From Reyranella sp. (GTDB lineage: Bacteria > Pseudomonadota > Alphaproteobacteria > Reyranellales > Reyranellaceae), in NCBI GenBank assembly GCA_016780605.1, contig JADHLS010000301.1, positions 1 through 6,626 of the forward strand: a stretch of 6,626 nucleotides of DNA. The letters are read 5' to 3'. The translations under genes and the position numbers were made by a program. Below are positions 1 through 5,578 of this stretch, one piece after another (the stretch's first letter is position 1; every line of letters starts with the position of its first letter). A model generated the notes under the pieces. The model did not search any database and had not been told where the DNA came from. It was given only the letters and a program-made list of their open reading frames with translations.

Positions 1-570
1 GAGGAACTGCGCCTCGGGCATCATGGTCACCAGGGCGAATACGCCGGATGACGTGACGAGGCCCAGGGGGAAGCCGACCTGGACCAGGCTGCCGTAGAAG
101 CCACGTTGCCCGGCCGGCGCGTGCTCCAGCACCATCAGTGAAGCGCCGCCCCATTCGCCGCCCAGCCCGATACCCTGCACGAAGCGCAGCACGACCAGCA
201 GCACCGGCGCCATGACGCCGATCTGGCTGTAGGTCGGCAGCAGGCCGATCAGGAAGGTGCCGAGGCCCATGACAAACATAGTGAGCATCAGCATGGACTT
301 GCGCCCTATGCGATCTCCGAAGTAGCCGAACAAGGCGCCGCCGACCGGCCGGGCGATGAAGCCGACGGCATAGGTCGCAAGCGAGGCGAGCGTGCCGGTC
401 AGCGGATCGACCGTGGGGAAGAACAGCTTGTTGAAGACCAACGCGGCTGCCGTGCCGTAGATCAGGAAATCGTACCATTCGATGATGGTGCCGAAGGTGC
501 CGGCGAAGGCGATGGTCGCCATGCTCCGGCTGGCGGATTGGGCGGGCATGGCCGCAGTGGTCGAAGTCAT
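1..570 (-). CDS. MHS-family major facilitator (proton symporter), 3' part cut off by window edge
   Basis: This is the N-terminal 190 residues of an inner-membrane organic-acid/metabolite:proton symporter of the MHS branch of the major facilitator superfamily (ShiA/ProP/KgtP relatives, usually about 430 aa). Visible hallmarks are GTIIEWYDFLIYG in the first membrane segment (residues about 27-39), GFIARPVGGALFGYFGDRIGRK in the loop 2-3 region (70-91, the MFS signature), and LRFVQGIGLGGEWGGA (128-143) in helix 4. Hydrophobic segments alternate with short loops as expected for helices 1-5. The ATG at 568-570 is preceded by AAGGAAC about 7 nt upstream on the minus strand, which supports this start. 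The gene is divergent from the DJ-1/PfpI gene across a 156-bp spacer. The transported compound cannot be deduced, but members typically carry carboxylates, osmolytes or shikimate-like acids. The remaining membrane helices lie beyond position 1. Confidence 0.93.
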   Translation of the reverse strand, partial: MTSTTAAMPAQSASRSMATIAFAGTFGTIIEWYDFLIYGTAAALVFNKLFFPTVDPLTGTLASLATYAVGFIARPVGGALFGYFGDRIGRKSMLMLTMFVMGLGTFLIGLLPTYSQIGVMAPVLLVVLRFVQGIGLGGEWGGASLMVLEHAPAGQRGFYGSLVQVGFPLGLVTSSGVFALVTMMPEAQFL

Positions 571-654
571 GCCAGTGTTCCTTTTGCGACGATGTTGCTC
601 TCGCAGGCCGCACCGCATGCCCAAAATGGCGGCACCCCGGGGCGCCGGTACGGC

Positions 655-684
655 TTGTCGCCGTGTATCCTGCATGTTTCATGC
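655..684. promoter_or_regulatory. Candidate operator/promoter in the divergent spacer
   Basis: The spacer between the divergent transporter and DJ-1/PfpI genes (571-726) contains the perfect inverted repeat GCATG-TTT-CATGC at 672-684. On the plus strand it overlaps a weak promoter-like pair, TTGTCG (655-660) and TTTCAT (677-682), spaced 16 nt and each matching 4 of 6 consensus bases. On the minus strand TTGAAT (686-691) sits next to it. A dyad placed to cover both promoters would suit a local regulator such as the XRE-cupin protein encoded downstream. That link is inference, and short palindromes occur by chance. Confidence 0.3.
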
Positions 685-726
685 CATTCAACTTTTTGGC
701 GTAGAAGTTGCCTCACAGGATTTGCC

Positions 727-1356
727 ATGAAATTCGGGGTTTTCATCTATGACGGCGTCGAGCCGATCGATCTCGCTACGTTCGGCGTCCTGTCGATGGC
801 GCGGCGCATTCGACCCGACATCGCGATCACCACGCTCGCGCCCGTGGCCGGGCCGGTGAAGCTCGCCAACGGCCTGGTGGTGATGGCCGAGCACGCGCTC
901 AACGAGGCGCCGCCGCTCGACGTGCTGATCGTGACCGGTGGGCCGGGCTGGGTCGAGGAGAGCAGGCGCCCCGAAACCTTGTCGGCCTTGCGGGTGCGGG
1001 CCGCCGACACGCTGCTGGTGTCGGTCTGCACCGGTGGCATGATCCTGGGCGCCAGCGGCGTCCTGGATGGCAAGCGCGCCACCACCAAGCGCGAGGTCGT
1101 GCCGCCGGAGGAGCCGCCGATCGATCGCCTGCGCGCGCTTTATCCTCGGATCGAGGTGCGCGAGGCGAGCCTGGTGGAAGAAGATCGTGTAATAACGGGC
1201 GGCGGCGTCGCGCTTTGCATCGACGCCATGTTGCACCTTCTCAAGAGGCTGTACGGCGGCGACGTGGCCGCCGAAACCGCCCGCATCCTGGAATACAGCC
1301 GCGCATGGTCCGCAAATCTAAAAGAGTTTCCGCCGCTCCTCAGAAGCGCGTCCTGA
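727..1356 (+). CDS. DJ-1/PfpI family protein (isonitrile hydratase/GATase1-like)
   Basis: This is a 209-aa cytoplasmic protein with the glutamine-amidotransferase-like fold of the DJ-1/PfpI superfamily, closest in pattern to cyclohexyl-isocyanide (isonitrile) hydratases and to the N-terminal domain of GlxA-type AraC regulators. Seen features are the opening strand and loop FGVFIYDGVEPIDL (3-16, with acidic D15), the strand and turn DVLIVTGGPG (65-74), the nucleophile elbow SVCTGGMILGASGVLDGK (99-116) with candidate nucleophile Cys101, and TGGG (157-160) followed by a long helix. Isonitrile hydratases and GlxA-like domains usually read ATTH after the elbow; here it is ATTK (118-121), so the usual histidine is a lysine. 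No AraC DNA-binding domain follows. ATG 727 is chosen because AGGA (717-720) lies 6 nt upstream and the family N-terminus begins here; the open frame back to 538 has no homologous look. The last 52 bp overlap the XRE-cupin gene in another frame. Substrate unknown. Confidence 0.88.
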   Translation: MKFGVFIYDGVEPIDLATFGVLSMARRIRPDIAITTLAPVAGPVKLANGLVVMAEHALNEAPPLDVLIVTGGPGWVEESRRPETLSALRVRAADTLLVSVCTGGMILGASGVLDGKRATTKREVVPPEEPPIDRLRALYPRIEVREASLVEEDRVITGGGVALCIDAMLHLLKRLYGGDVAAETARILEYSRAWSANLKEFPPLLRSAS

Positions 1357-1991
1357 AAGCGTCGGCCGGACGCCAGCCGGCCAGGGCGACGCCGGCCAGG
1401 GCGACGAAAGTGGAGTTGCAGCTGGGCGAACGCATTGCGGCGTTGCGCGCCGCCGTCGGGTTCACCCTAGAGCGGCTGGCCGGCGAGACGGGCTTCACCA
1501 AGGGCTACCTCTCCAAGATCGAGAACTCCAAGGTCATCCCGCCGATCGGTACGTTGGTGAAGCTGGCGAAGGTCTTGCACACCGACCTCGCCGACCTGTT
1601 CGCCAGCGGCTCGGCGGAGCCCGCCAACGACGCCATCAGCATCGTGCGCTCCTGGGAGCGCGAAGCGGTGATCCGGGGCGGCAGTTCGTTCGGCTACGAC
1701 TATGTGGCGCTTGCCCATAAGCGGCACCACAAGCAGATGGAGCCGTTCGTCATGGTGTTTCCCTCGAAGGTCGACAAGGACATCCGCTTCGAGCACAAGG
1801 GCGAGGAGTTCATGTTCATCCTGGCCGGCAAGGTCGAGTTCGAGGCGGAGATCGATGGCCGCACCAAGACCTGGATCCTGTCACCGGGCGACAGCGCCTA
1901 TTTCGACTCCGAGATTCCTCATCGCGGCCGCAGCCTGAAGGGTGAATCGCGCGCCTTGGTCGTGATCTACCGAACGACGGACCAAGCCTGA
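1305..1991 (+). CDS. XRE-cupin transcriptional regulator
   Basis: This 228-aa regulator has an XRE-type helix-turn-helix followed by a cupin sensor domain, a common design for repressors of catabolic or transport genes. Residues 1-36 are a basic, Ala/Arg/Lys-rich tail containing PARAT twice. Residues 40-100 are the HTH (LGERIAALRAAVGFTLERLA, then GFTKGYLSKIEN at 63-74, the recognition helix region, then PPIGTLVKLAKVL). Residues about 150-222 are a cupin_2 barrel: H164 and E168 in motif 1, and PGDSAYFDSEIPH in motif 2 with H206, which could bind metal or a small ligand. ATG 1305 overlaps the DJ-1/PfpI gene by 52 bp and has only a weak upstream Shine-Dalgarno. GTG 1410, with AGGG 8 nt upstream, would give a 193-aa protein without the tail, so the start is uncertain while the domain content is firm. 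Plausible targets are the upstream DJ-1/PfpI gene and the transporter (inference from adjacency). Confidence 0.9.
   Translation: MVRKSKRVSAAPQKRVLKASAGRQPARATPARATKVELQLGERIAALRAAVGFTLERLAGETGFTKGYLSKIENSKVIPPIGTLVKLAKVLHTDLADLFASGSAEPANDAISIVRSWEREAVIRGGSSFGYDYVALAHKRHHKQMEPFVMVFPSKVDKDIRFEHKGEEFMFILAGKVEFEAEIDGRTKTWILSPGDSAYFDSEIPHRGRSLKGESRALVVIYRTTDQA
1377..1406 (+). repeat. Two tandem copies of a 15-bp unit
   Basis: CCGGCCAGGGCGACG is present twice back to back with no mismatch (1377-1391 and 1392-1406). In the XRE-cupin frame each unit encodes Pro-Ala-Arg-Ala-Thr, giving residues 25-34. The repeat unit is a whole number of codons, so gain or loss of a unit would keep the frame. It lies in a low-complexity basic tail before the HTH. 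Confidence 0.9.
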
Positions 1992-1997
1992 TCCGGG

Positions 1998-2387
1998 TCA
2001 CTTCCCGAGAGGGCGGTTGTCGATCTGGATCGGCGAGTCGAAGTAAATGATCTGCGGGTCGACGCCCGATCGTGCCTTTATCTTGGCGATGAGCTCCGGC
2101 GTGAACCACGCTTGCGCGGCCGCACGATCGGTCCACAGATACAGGCCACCATATGTGTCGTCGTTGACGGTGAAGATCTTGAAGATCAGGCCGGGGATCT
2201 TCTGATAGGTCGGCACCGAGGCGACGATGCCCTCGTCGATCTTGGCGCGCGGCACGCCGGCCGGGATCTTGGCGATCACTACCGTGGTGACAAGCTTCTC
2301 GGCGTTGACGGTCTGGGCTGCGGCCGGGGCGGCGTAGCCGGTGGCGGCTATCAGGAGGACGGCGAGAGCGCGGCGCACATTCGTCAA
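1998..2387 (-). CDS. Small secreted YdhR-like (dimeric alpha/beta-barrel monooxygenase-type) protein
   Basis: This 129-aa protein starts with a signal peptide: basic MTNVRR, hydrophobic core ALAVLLIAATGYAA, and a likely signal peptidase I site after A24 (APAAA-QT). The mature part of about 105 aa resembles the YdhR/antibiotic-biosynthesis-monooxygenase (ABM) ferredoxin-like fold: strand KLVTTVVIAKIPAG (31-44), the stretch IPGLIFKIFTVNDDTYGGLYLWTDRAAAQAWF (residues about 64-95, matching the PG-x-x-x-K and GG-x-Y-x-W/F pattern of the family), and a C-terminal strand QIIYFDSPIQI. Such domains act as small cofactor-free oxygenases or ligand-binding proteins, usually in the cytoplasm, so a predicted periplasmic location is notable. 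The start codon is TTG (2385-2387) behind a strong Shine-Dalgarno; the nearby ATG is out of frame. The gene is convergent with the XRE-cupin gene (6-bp gap) and divergent from the LysR gene. Function is not established. Confidence 0.8.
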   Translation of the reverse strand: MTNVRRALAVLLIAATGYAAPAAAQTVNAEKLVTTVVIAKIPAGVPRAKIDEGIVASVPTYQKIPGLIFKIFTVNDDTYGGLYLWTDRAAAQAWFTPELIAKIKARSGVDPQIIYFDSPIQIDNRPLGK

Positions 2388-2391
2388 GGAA

Positions 2392-2400
2392 CTCTCCTTC
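2392..2400 (-). promoter_or_regulatory. Strong ribosome binding site selecting a TTG start
   Basis: Read on the minus strand this is GAAGGAGAG, containing the full AGGAG core (2394-2398), which ends 6 nt before the TTG at 2387-2385. Its strength and spacing identify TTG as the start of the secreted YdhR-like gene. The signal peptide begins immediately after it. Confidence 0.8.
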
Positions 2401-2474
2401 GCTAGGATTTCACGATTGGCTTATCAGGACGCGCCGGGACGGCCTTCATGAGGACTTTTCGTCATGGGTGAGCT

Positions 2475-3440
2475 GTGCTCAGCTATGGCGTGGCTCGTCC
2501 GGATCAGCCCGCCCTTTCCACCCTGCGCGCCTTCGCCGCCGCGGGCCGCCACGAGAGCGTGCGGCAGGCAGCCGACGAACTCGGCGTGACGCCGTCCGCC
2601 GTCAGCCACCAGATCAGGATCCTCGAAACCTGGGTGGGCGCCGCGCTTTTCGTGCGCGCGCCCCGGCGCATCCGGCTGACGCCGCTTGGCCGAACGCTGT
2701 TCGCAAAGGTGAATACAGGATTTGAGACCATCGCCCGGGCGGTTGTTGCCGCACGCCACGGCGCCCGCGACACTTCTCTCCGGGTGAGTGCGCTGCCGCT
2801 CTTCACCAGCGTCTGGTTGATCCCGCGCCTCGAGCGCTTTCACCGGGTTTGCGAGAAGGCGGGAGCCGAGATTTCCATCGATCTCGACACCACCAGCGCG
2901 CTCGCCGATTTCGATGGCGACACGATCGACGTGGCGATCCGCAACGTGCGCCGACCGACGGCGAACCTCGTGGCCCGCAAGCTTCTGGATCTCAACGCCG
3001 TTCCGCTTTGCGCGGCTGCCGTGGCAGAACGGCTCGTCGGACCCGAAGACCTGGCGGGCTCGACCTTGATCCACATCTCCGGCCGGCGGGATGGATGGCA
3101 ACGGTGGCTCGATGCCTGTGGCGTCGGCCACATTCGAGGACGTCGGAACCTGTCGGTCGATACCGTGCCGGCCGCCCTGGAAGCCGCCGCGGCGGGAAGG
3201 GGGATCACGCTTGGCGTCGATCCGCTGGTCTGGGATGCGCCGGTGGCGTCGCGGCTCGTCATCCCTTTCAAGGCACCGCGCGTCAGCGCCGGAGCCTATT
3301 TCGTGGTCTACCGGTCCGGCGACCGGTCGCGCCGGGCCGTCAAGCTCTTCGCCGACTGGATAGAAGCGGAAATGAAGGTCGACAGGCGACGTCTGTCCGT
3401 GAATTCCCGGAATGCGCAACGCGCGGCGCGGCTCGCTTGA
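2475..3440 (+). CDS. LysR-type transcriptional regulator, GcvA-like
   Basis: This 321-aa regulator has a winged HTH at about residues 12-70: ALSTLRAFAAAGRHESVRQAADELGVTPSAVSHQIRILE, followed by the wing LFVRAPRRIRLTPLGRTLF. A linker helix (about 75-95) follows, then a two-lobed periplasmic-binding-protein-like effector domain (about 100-295). SALPLFTSVWLIPRLERFHR, DVAIRN and LVARKLLDLNAVPLCA are typical of the GcvA subgroup. The last 25 residues are a basic extension, so the protein is slightly longer than the usual 295-310 aa. An in-frame stop at 2469-2471 limits the start to GTG 2475 or GTG 2490. GGTGAG just upstream gives only short spacing to the first, so the start is not certain. It is divergent from the secreted YdhR-like gene and lies 63 bp upstream of the CoA-transferase operon. 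It probably controls one or both in response to an organic acid or acyl-CoA intermediate (inference). Confidence 0.93.
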   Translation: MLSYGVARPDQPALSTLRAFAAAGRHESVRQAADELGVTPSAVSHQIRILETWVGAALFVRAPRRIRLTPLGRTLFAKVNTGFETIARAVVAARHGARDTSLRVSALPLFTSVWLIPRLERFHRVCEKAGAEISIDLDTTSALADFDGDTIDVAIRNVRRPTANLVARKLLDLNAVPLCAAAVAERLVGPEDLAGSTLIHISGRRDGWQRWLDACGVGHIRGRRNLSVDTVPAALEAAAAGRGITLGVDPLVWDAPVASRLVIPFKAPRVSAGAYFVVYRSGDRSRRAVKLFADWIEAEMKVDRRRLSVNSRNAQRAARLA

Positions 3441-3484
3441 CCGCGAGCGGCCAGCCATCGAATCTAGCGACCTTCTGCGGTCAA
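3437..3484 (+). promoter_or_regulatory. Inverted repeat in the LysR/CoA-transferase spacer
   Basis: TTGACCGC (3437-3444) and GCGGTCAA (3477-3484) form a perfect 8-bp inverted repeat separated by 32 bp. The left arm also starts a small CCGC-GA-GCGG hairpin (3441-3450) and contains TTGACC, a reasonable -35 hexamer, but no good -10 follows. There is no T-run, so an intrinsic terminator is unlikely. It could be a paired regulator binding site or a promoter for the operon. The left arm overlaps the last codons of the LysR gene. Confidence 0.3.
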
Positions 3485-3503
3485 CCTCAACGAAAGTCCC
3501 ATC

Positions 3504-4682
3504 ATGACATCCGGTCCGCTTGCGCGCTTCACCGTCCTCGACCTGACCCGGGTCCGCGCCGGCCCCACGGCTGTCCGCTACCTCGCCGACTGGGGCGCCA
3601 ACTGCATCAAGGTCGAGATGCCGCCATCGGCCGGCGACATGGACATGGGCGGGCCGCGCCATGGACCTGATTTCCAGAACCTGCACCGCAACAAGAGGTC
3701 GATCACGCTCAACCTCAAGGAGCCGGACGGCCTCGCGGTCTTCAAGAAGCTGGTCGAGAAGGCCGACGTCGTGGTCGAGAACTACCGCGCCGACGTGAAG
3801 TTTCGCCTCGGCATCGACTACGAAAGCCTGAAGAAGGTGAACCCACGCATCATCCTGGGCTCGATCTCGGGCTTCGGGCAGGACGGCCCCTATGCCGAGC
3901 GCGCCGGCTTCGACCAGATCGCCCAGGGCATGGGCGGCCTGATGTGGGTGACCGGCATGGAGGGGCAGGGACCGGTGCGCGCCGGCATCGCCGTGGCCGA
4001 CGTCGGCGCGGGCCTGCACTGCGCCATCGGTATCCTGATCGCGCTGCTCGAGCGCGAGACCTCGGGGCAGGGCCAGTGGGTGTCGAGCTCGCTGCTGCAA
4101 GCCATGATCTCGATGTGCGACTTCCAGGCCGCGCGTTGGACCATCGCCAAGGACGTTCCGGGGCAGGCCGGCAACAACCATCCGACCTCGATCCCGACCG
4201 GCGTGTTCAAGACCAAGGACGGCTACATCAACATCGCAGCGTCGGGCGGCCACATCTACAAGCGCTTTTGCGAGAGCATCAACGCGCCCGAGCTCATGAC
4301 CGACGAGAAGTTCTCGACCGACAAGGCGCGGCGCGCCAACCGCGATCTGTTGAACGCCGAGATCGAGAAACGGGTCGGCGCCTACGGCAGCGCCGAGCTC
4401 GTCGAGAAGCTCAACAAGGCCGGCGTCCCGGCGGGCCCGATCTACAAGATGGACGAGATGTTCGCCGATCCGCAGGTCAAGCACCTCAAGATGGCGCATC
4501 CCGTGAACTCGCCCAAGCTTGGCCCGATCGAGCTGATCGGCCAGGCCATCAACATGAGCCGCACGCCCTTCGAGATGCGCAGCGCCACGCCCGAGCAGGG
4601 CGAGCATACCGAGGCGGTGCTCAAAGAGGCGGGCTACGACGCCCAGCAGATCGCGAGCTTCAAGCAGCGCGGAGTCATCTAG
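3504..4682 (+). CDS. Family III CoA-transferase (CaiB/BaiF, formyl-CoA transferase-like)
   Basis: This 392-aa cytoplasmic enzyme moves CoA between carboxylates via an aspartyl-CoA thioester. It has the full family length (about 380-430 aa). Seen motifs are LDLTRVRAGPTAVRYLADWGANCIKVE (12-38), the CoA-binding start of the fold; RNKRSITLNLK (62-72); ADVVVENYRADV (88-98); SISGFGQDGPYAERAGFD (120-137); and GIAVADVGAGLHCAIGIL (161-178) with the expected catalytic Asp166. GVPAGPIY and DPQV occur in the C-terminal part. Arg18 replaces the Gln found in formyl-CoA transferase (Q17) and the Leu of many relatives. ATG 3504 starts exactly at the family N-terminus, though the Shine-Dalgarno (GAAAG) is weak. 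It heads a plus-strand set with the crotonase, PhyH and DehI-like genes and probably supplies their acyl-CoA substrate. The acyl donor and acceptor cannot be read from sequence. Confidence 0.94.
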   Translation: MTSGPLARFTVLDLTRVRAGPTAVRYLADWGANCIKVEMPPSAGDMDMGGPRHGPDFQNLHRNKRSITLNLKEPDGLAVFKKLVEKADVVVENYRADVKFRLGIDYESLKKVNPRIILGSISGFGQDGPYAERAGFDQIAQGMGGLMWVTGMEGQGPVRAGIAVADVGAGLHCAIGILIALLERETSGQGQWVSSSLLQAMISMCDFQAARWTIAKDVPGQAGNNHPTSIPTGVFKTKDGYINIAASGGHIYKRFCESINAPELMTDEKFSTDKARRANRDLLNAEIEKRVGAYGSAELVEKLNKAGVPAGPIYKMDEMFADPQVKHLKMAHPVNSPKLGPIELIGQAINMSRTPFEMRSATPEQGEHTEAVLKEAGYDAQQIASFKQRGVI

Positions 4683-4686
4683 TCTC

Positions 4687-4753
4687 GCCGGACCGCGGGC
4701 CTCCAGGCCCGCTCATGAATCATGATTGCGGGCCTGGAGGCCCGCGGTCCGGC
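4687..4753. repeat. 67-bp nested palindromic intergenic element (REP/MITE-like)
   Basis: Two perfectly complementary 26-bp arms (4687-4712 and 4728-4753) flank a 15-nt loop (4713-4727). Each arm is itself a palindrome: GCGGGCCTCCAGGCCCGC (4695-4712) and GCGGGCCTGGAGGCCCGC (4728-4745), with 8-bp stems around central CC or GG. The units are therefore both inverted and near-identical direct repeats. The loop carries TCATGA twice. Transcribed RNA could form one long GC-rich hairpin or two small ones. No U-tract follows, so it is not a standard intrinsic terminator. It fills the CoA-transferase/crotonase gap; without it the spacing would be 19 nt. The architecture resembles dispersed REP/BIME elements, but copy number elsewhere cannot be seen here. 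Confidence 0.93.
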
Positions 4754-4768
4754 AAGAAGGAGAAGAAC

Positions 4769-5563
4769 ATGCTCAGTCCCACCCCGAACATGATCGCCGA
4801 GAAGCATGGGCCGGTCGGCAAGCTCATCTTCAACAAGCCGGCCAAGCACAACGCCACCTCGACCGACATGTGGGAGGCGATACCCGTCATCCTCGACGAC
4901 TTCGAGAAGGATCCGGCCATCCGCGTCGTCGTGGTGACCGGGGCTGGCGACAAGGCGTTCGTGTCGGGCGCGGACATCTCGGAGTTCGAGAAGGCGCGCT
5001 CGACGCCCGAGCAGGTCGCCTACTACGACAAGATCGGCGAGGTCGCCAACGCGCGGCTCACCAAGTGCTCCAAGCCGACGATCGCCCGCATCCGCGGCTA
5101 CTGCATCGGCGGCGGGCTCGCGGTGTCGCTGACCTGCGACATCCGGATCGCTTCGGAAAAGTCGAAGTTCGGCGTGCCGGCTGCCCGGCTCGGGCTCGGT
5201 TACCGCGCCGCGGGGCTGAAGAACCTGATGGACCTGGTCGGGCCCGCCTATGCCAAGGAGATCTTCTTCACCGCCCGCCATTTCAGCGCCGAGGAAGCGT
5301 TCGGCATGGGGCTTCTGAACCGCGTCGTGCCGGATGCCGAGCTCGATTCCTATGTCGATAACTACTGCAGGCTGATCGGCGAGAACGCGCCGCTCACCAT
5401 GCATGCCGCCAAGCGCACGGTCGAGGAGCTGGCCCGGCTCGACGGCAAGCCCGACTTCGGTCGCCTGACGGGGTTGGTGAAGGAGTGCTTCGCCTCCGAG
5501 GACTATATCGAGGGCCGCACCGCCTTCATGGAAAAGCGCAAGCCGCAGTTCAAGGGACGTTGA
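4769..5563 (+). CDS. Crotonase-superfamily enzyme (enoyl-CoA hydratase/isomerase fold) without the hydratase glutamates
   Basis: This 264-aa acyl-CoA enzyme has a clear crotonase fold. The oxyanion-hole elements are FVSGADISEF (64-73) and GYCIGGGLAVSLTCDIRIAS (110-129). SKFGVPAARLGLGYRAAGL (132-150) follows, and a C-terminal ASEDYIEGRTAFMEKRKPQFKG matches the family ending. In classical hydratase (rat ECH numbering) Glu144 and Glu164 do the catalysis; the aligned residues here are Ala118 and Ala138. Tyr145 sits in LGxxY, as in methylmalonyl-CoA decarboxylase YgfG/ScpB, whose loop and C-terminus this protein resembles, but the YgfG GHDI motif is GADI here. Simple water addition is therefore doubtful; decarboxylation, isomerisation or thioester hydrolysis are alternatives. 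ATG 4769 has AAGGAG (4757-4762) with 6-nt spacing. It is second in the operon, behind the palindromic element and 15 nt before the dioxygenase gene. Confidence 0.92.
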   Translation: MLSPTPNMIAEKHGPVGKLIFNKPAKHNATSTDMWEAIPVILDDFEKDPAIRVVVVTGAGDKAFVSGADISEFEKARSTPEQVAYYDKIGEVANARLTKCSKPTIARIRGYCIGGGLAVSLTCDIRIASEKSKFGVPAARLGLGYRAAGLKNLMDLVGPAYAKEIFFTARHFSAEEAFGMGLLNRVVPDAELDSYVDNYCRLIGENAPLTMHAAKRTVEELARLDGKPDFGRLTGLVKECFASEDYIEGRTAFMEKRKPQFKGR

Positions 5564-5578
5564 GGGAGCGCGGATACC

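Noticed and set aside
538..726. N-terminal extension of the DJ-1/PfpI frame from an upstream ATG at 538
   Set aside because: It overlaps the divergent transporter start and its translation does not resemble the family. ATG 727 with AGGA begins exactly at the first conserved strand.
2447..2466. CATGA/TCATG 5-bp inverted repeat upstream of the LysR gene as an operator
   Set aside because: Five base pairs with a 10-nt spacer and no extension of the symmetry is too weak to separate from chance.
2424..4607. Very long (727-codon) minus-strand open frame antisense to the LysR and CoA-transferase genes
   Set aside because: It is a GC-rich antisense shadow: low-complexity Arg/Gly/Ala/His-rich translation with no recognisable domain. 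The plus strand carries two clear protein families over the same bases.
4687..4753. The palindromic element as a rho-independent terminator
   Set aside because: There is no U-tract after the stem on either strand; AAGAAGG follows on the plus strand, and genes downstream in the same orientation look functionally linked.
3944..4768. N-terminal extension of the crotonase frame back through the palindrome into the CoA-transferase gene
   Set aside because: The translation is Arg/Gly-rich junk read out of frame from the CoA-transferase. The family N-terminus and a strong Shine-Dalgarno place the start at 4769.
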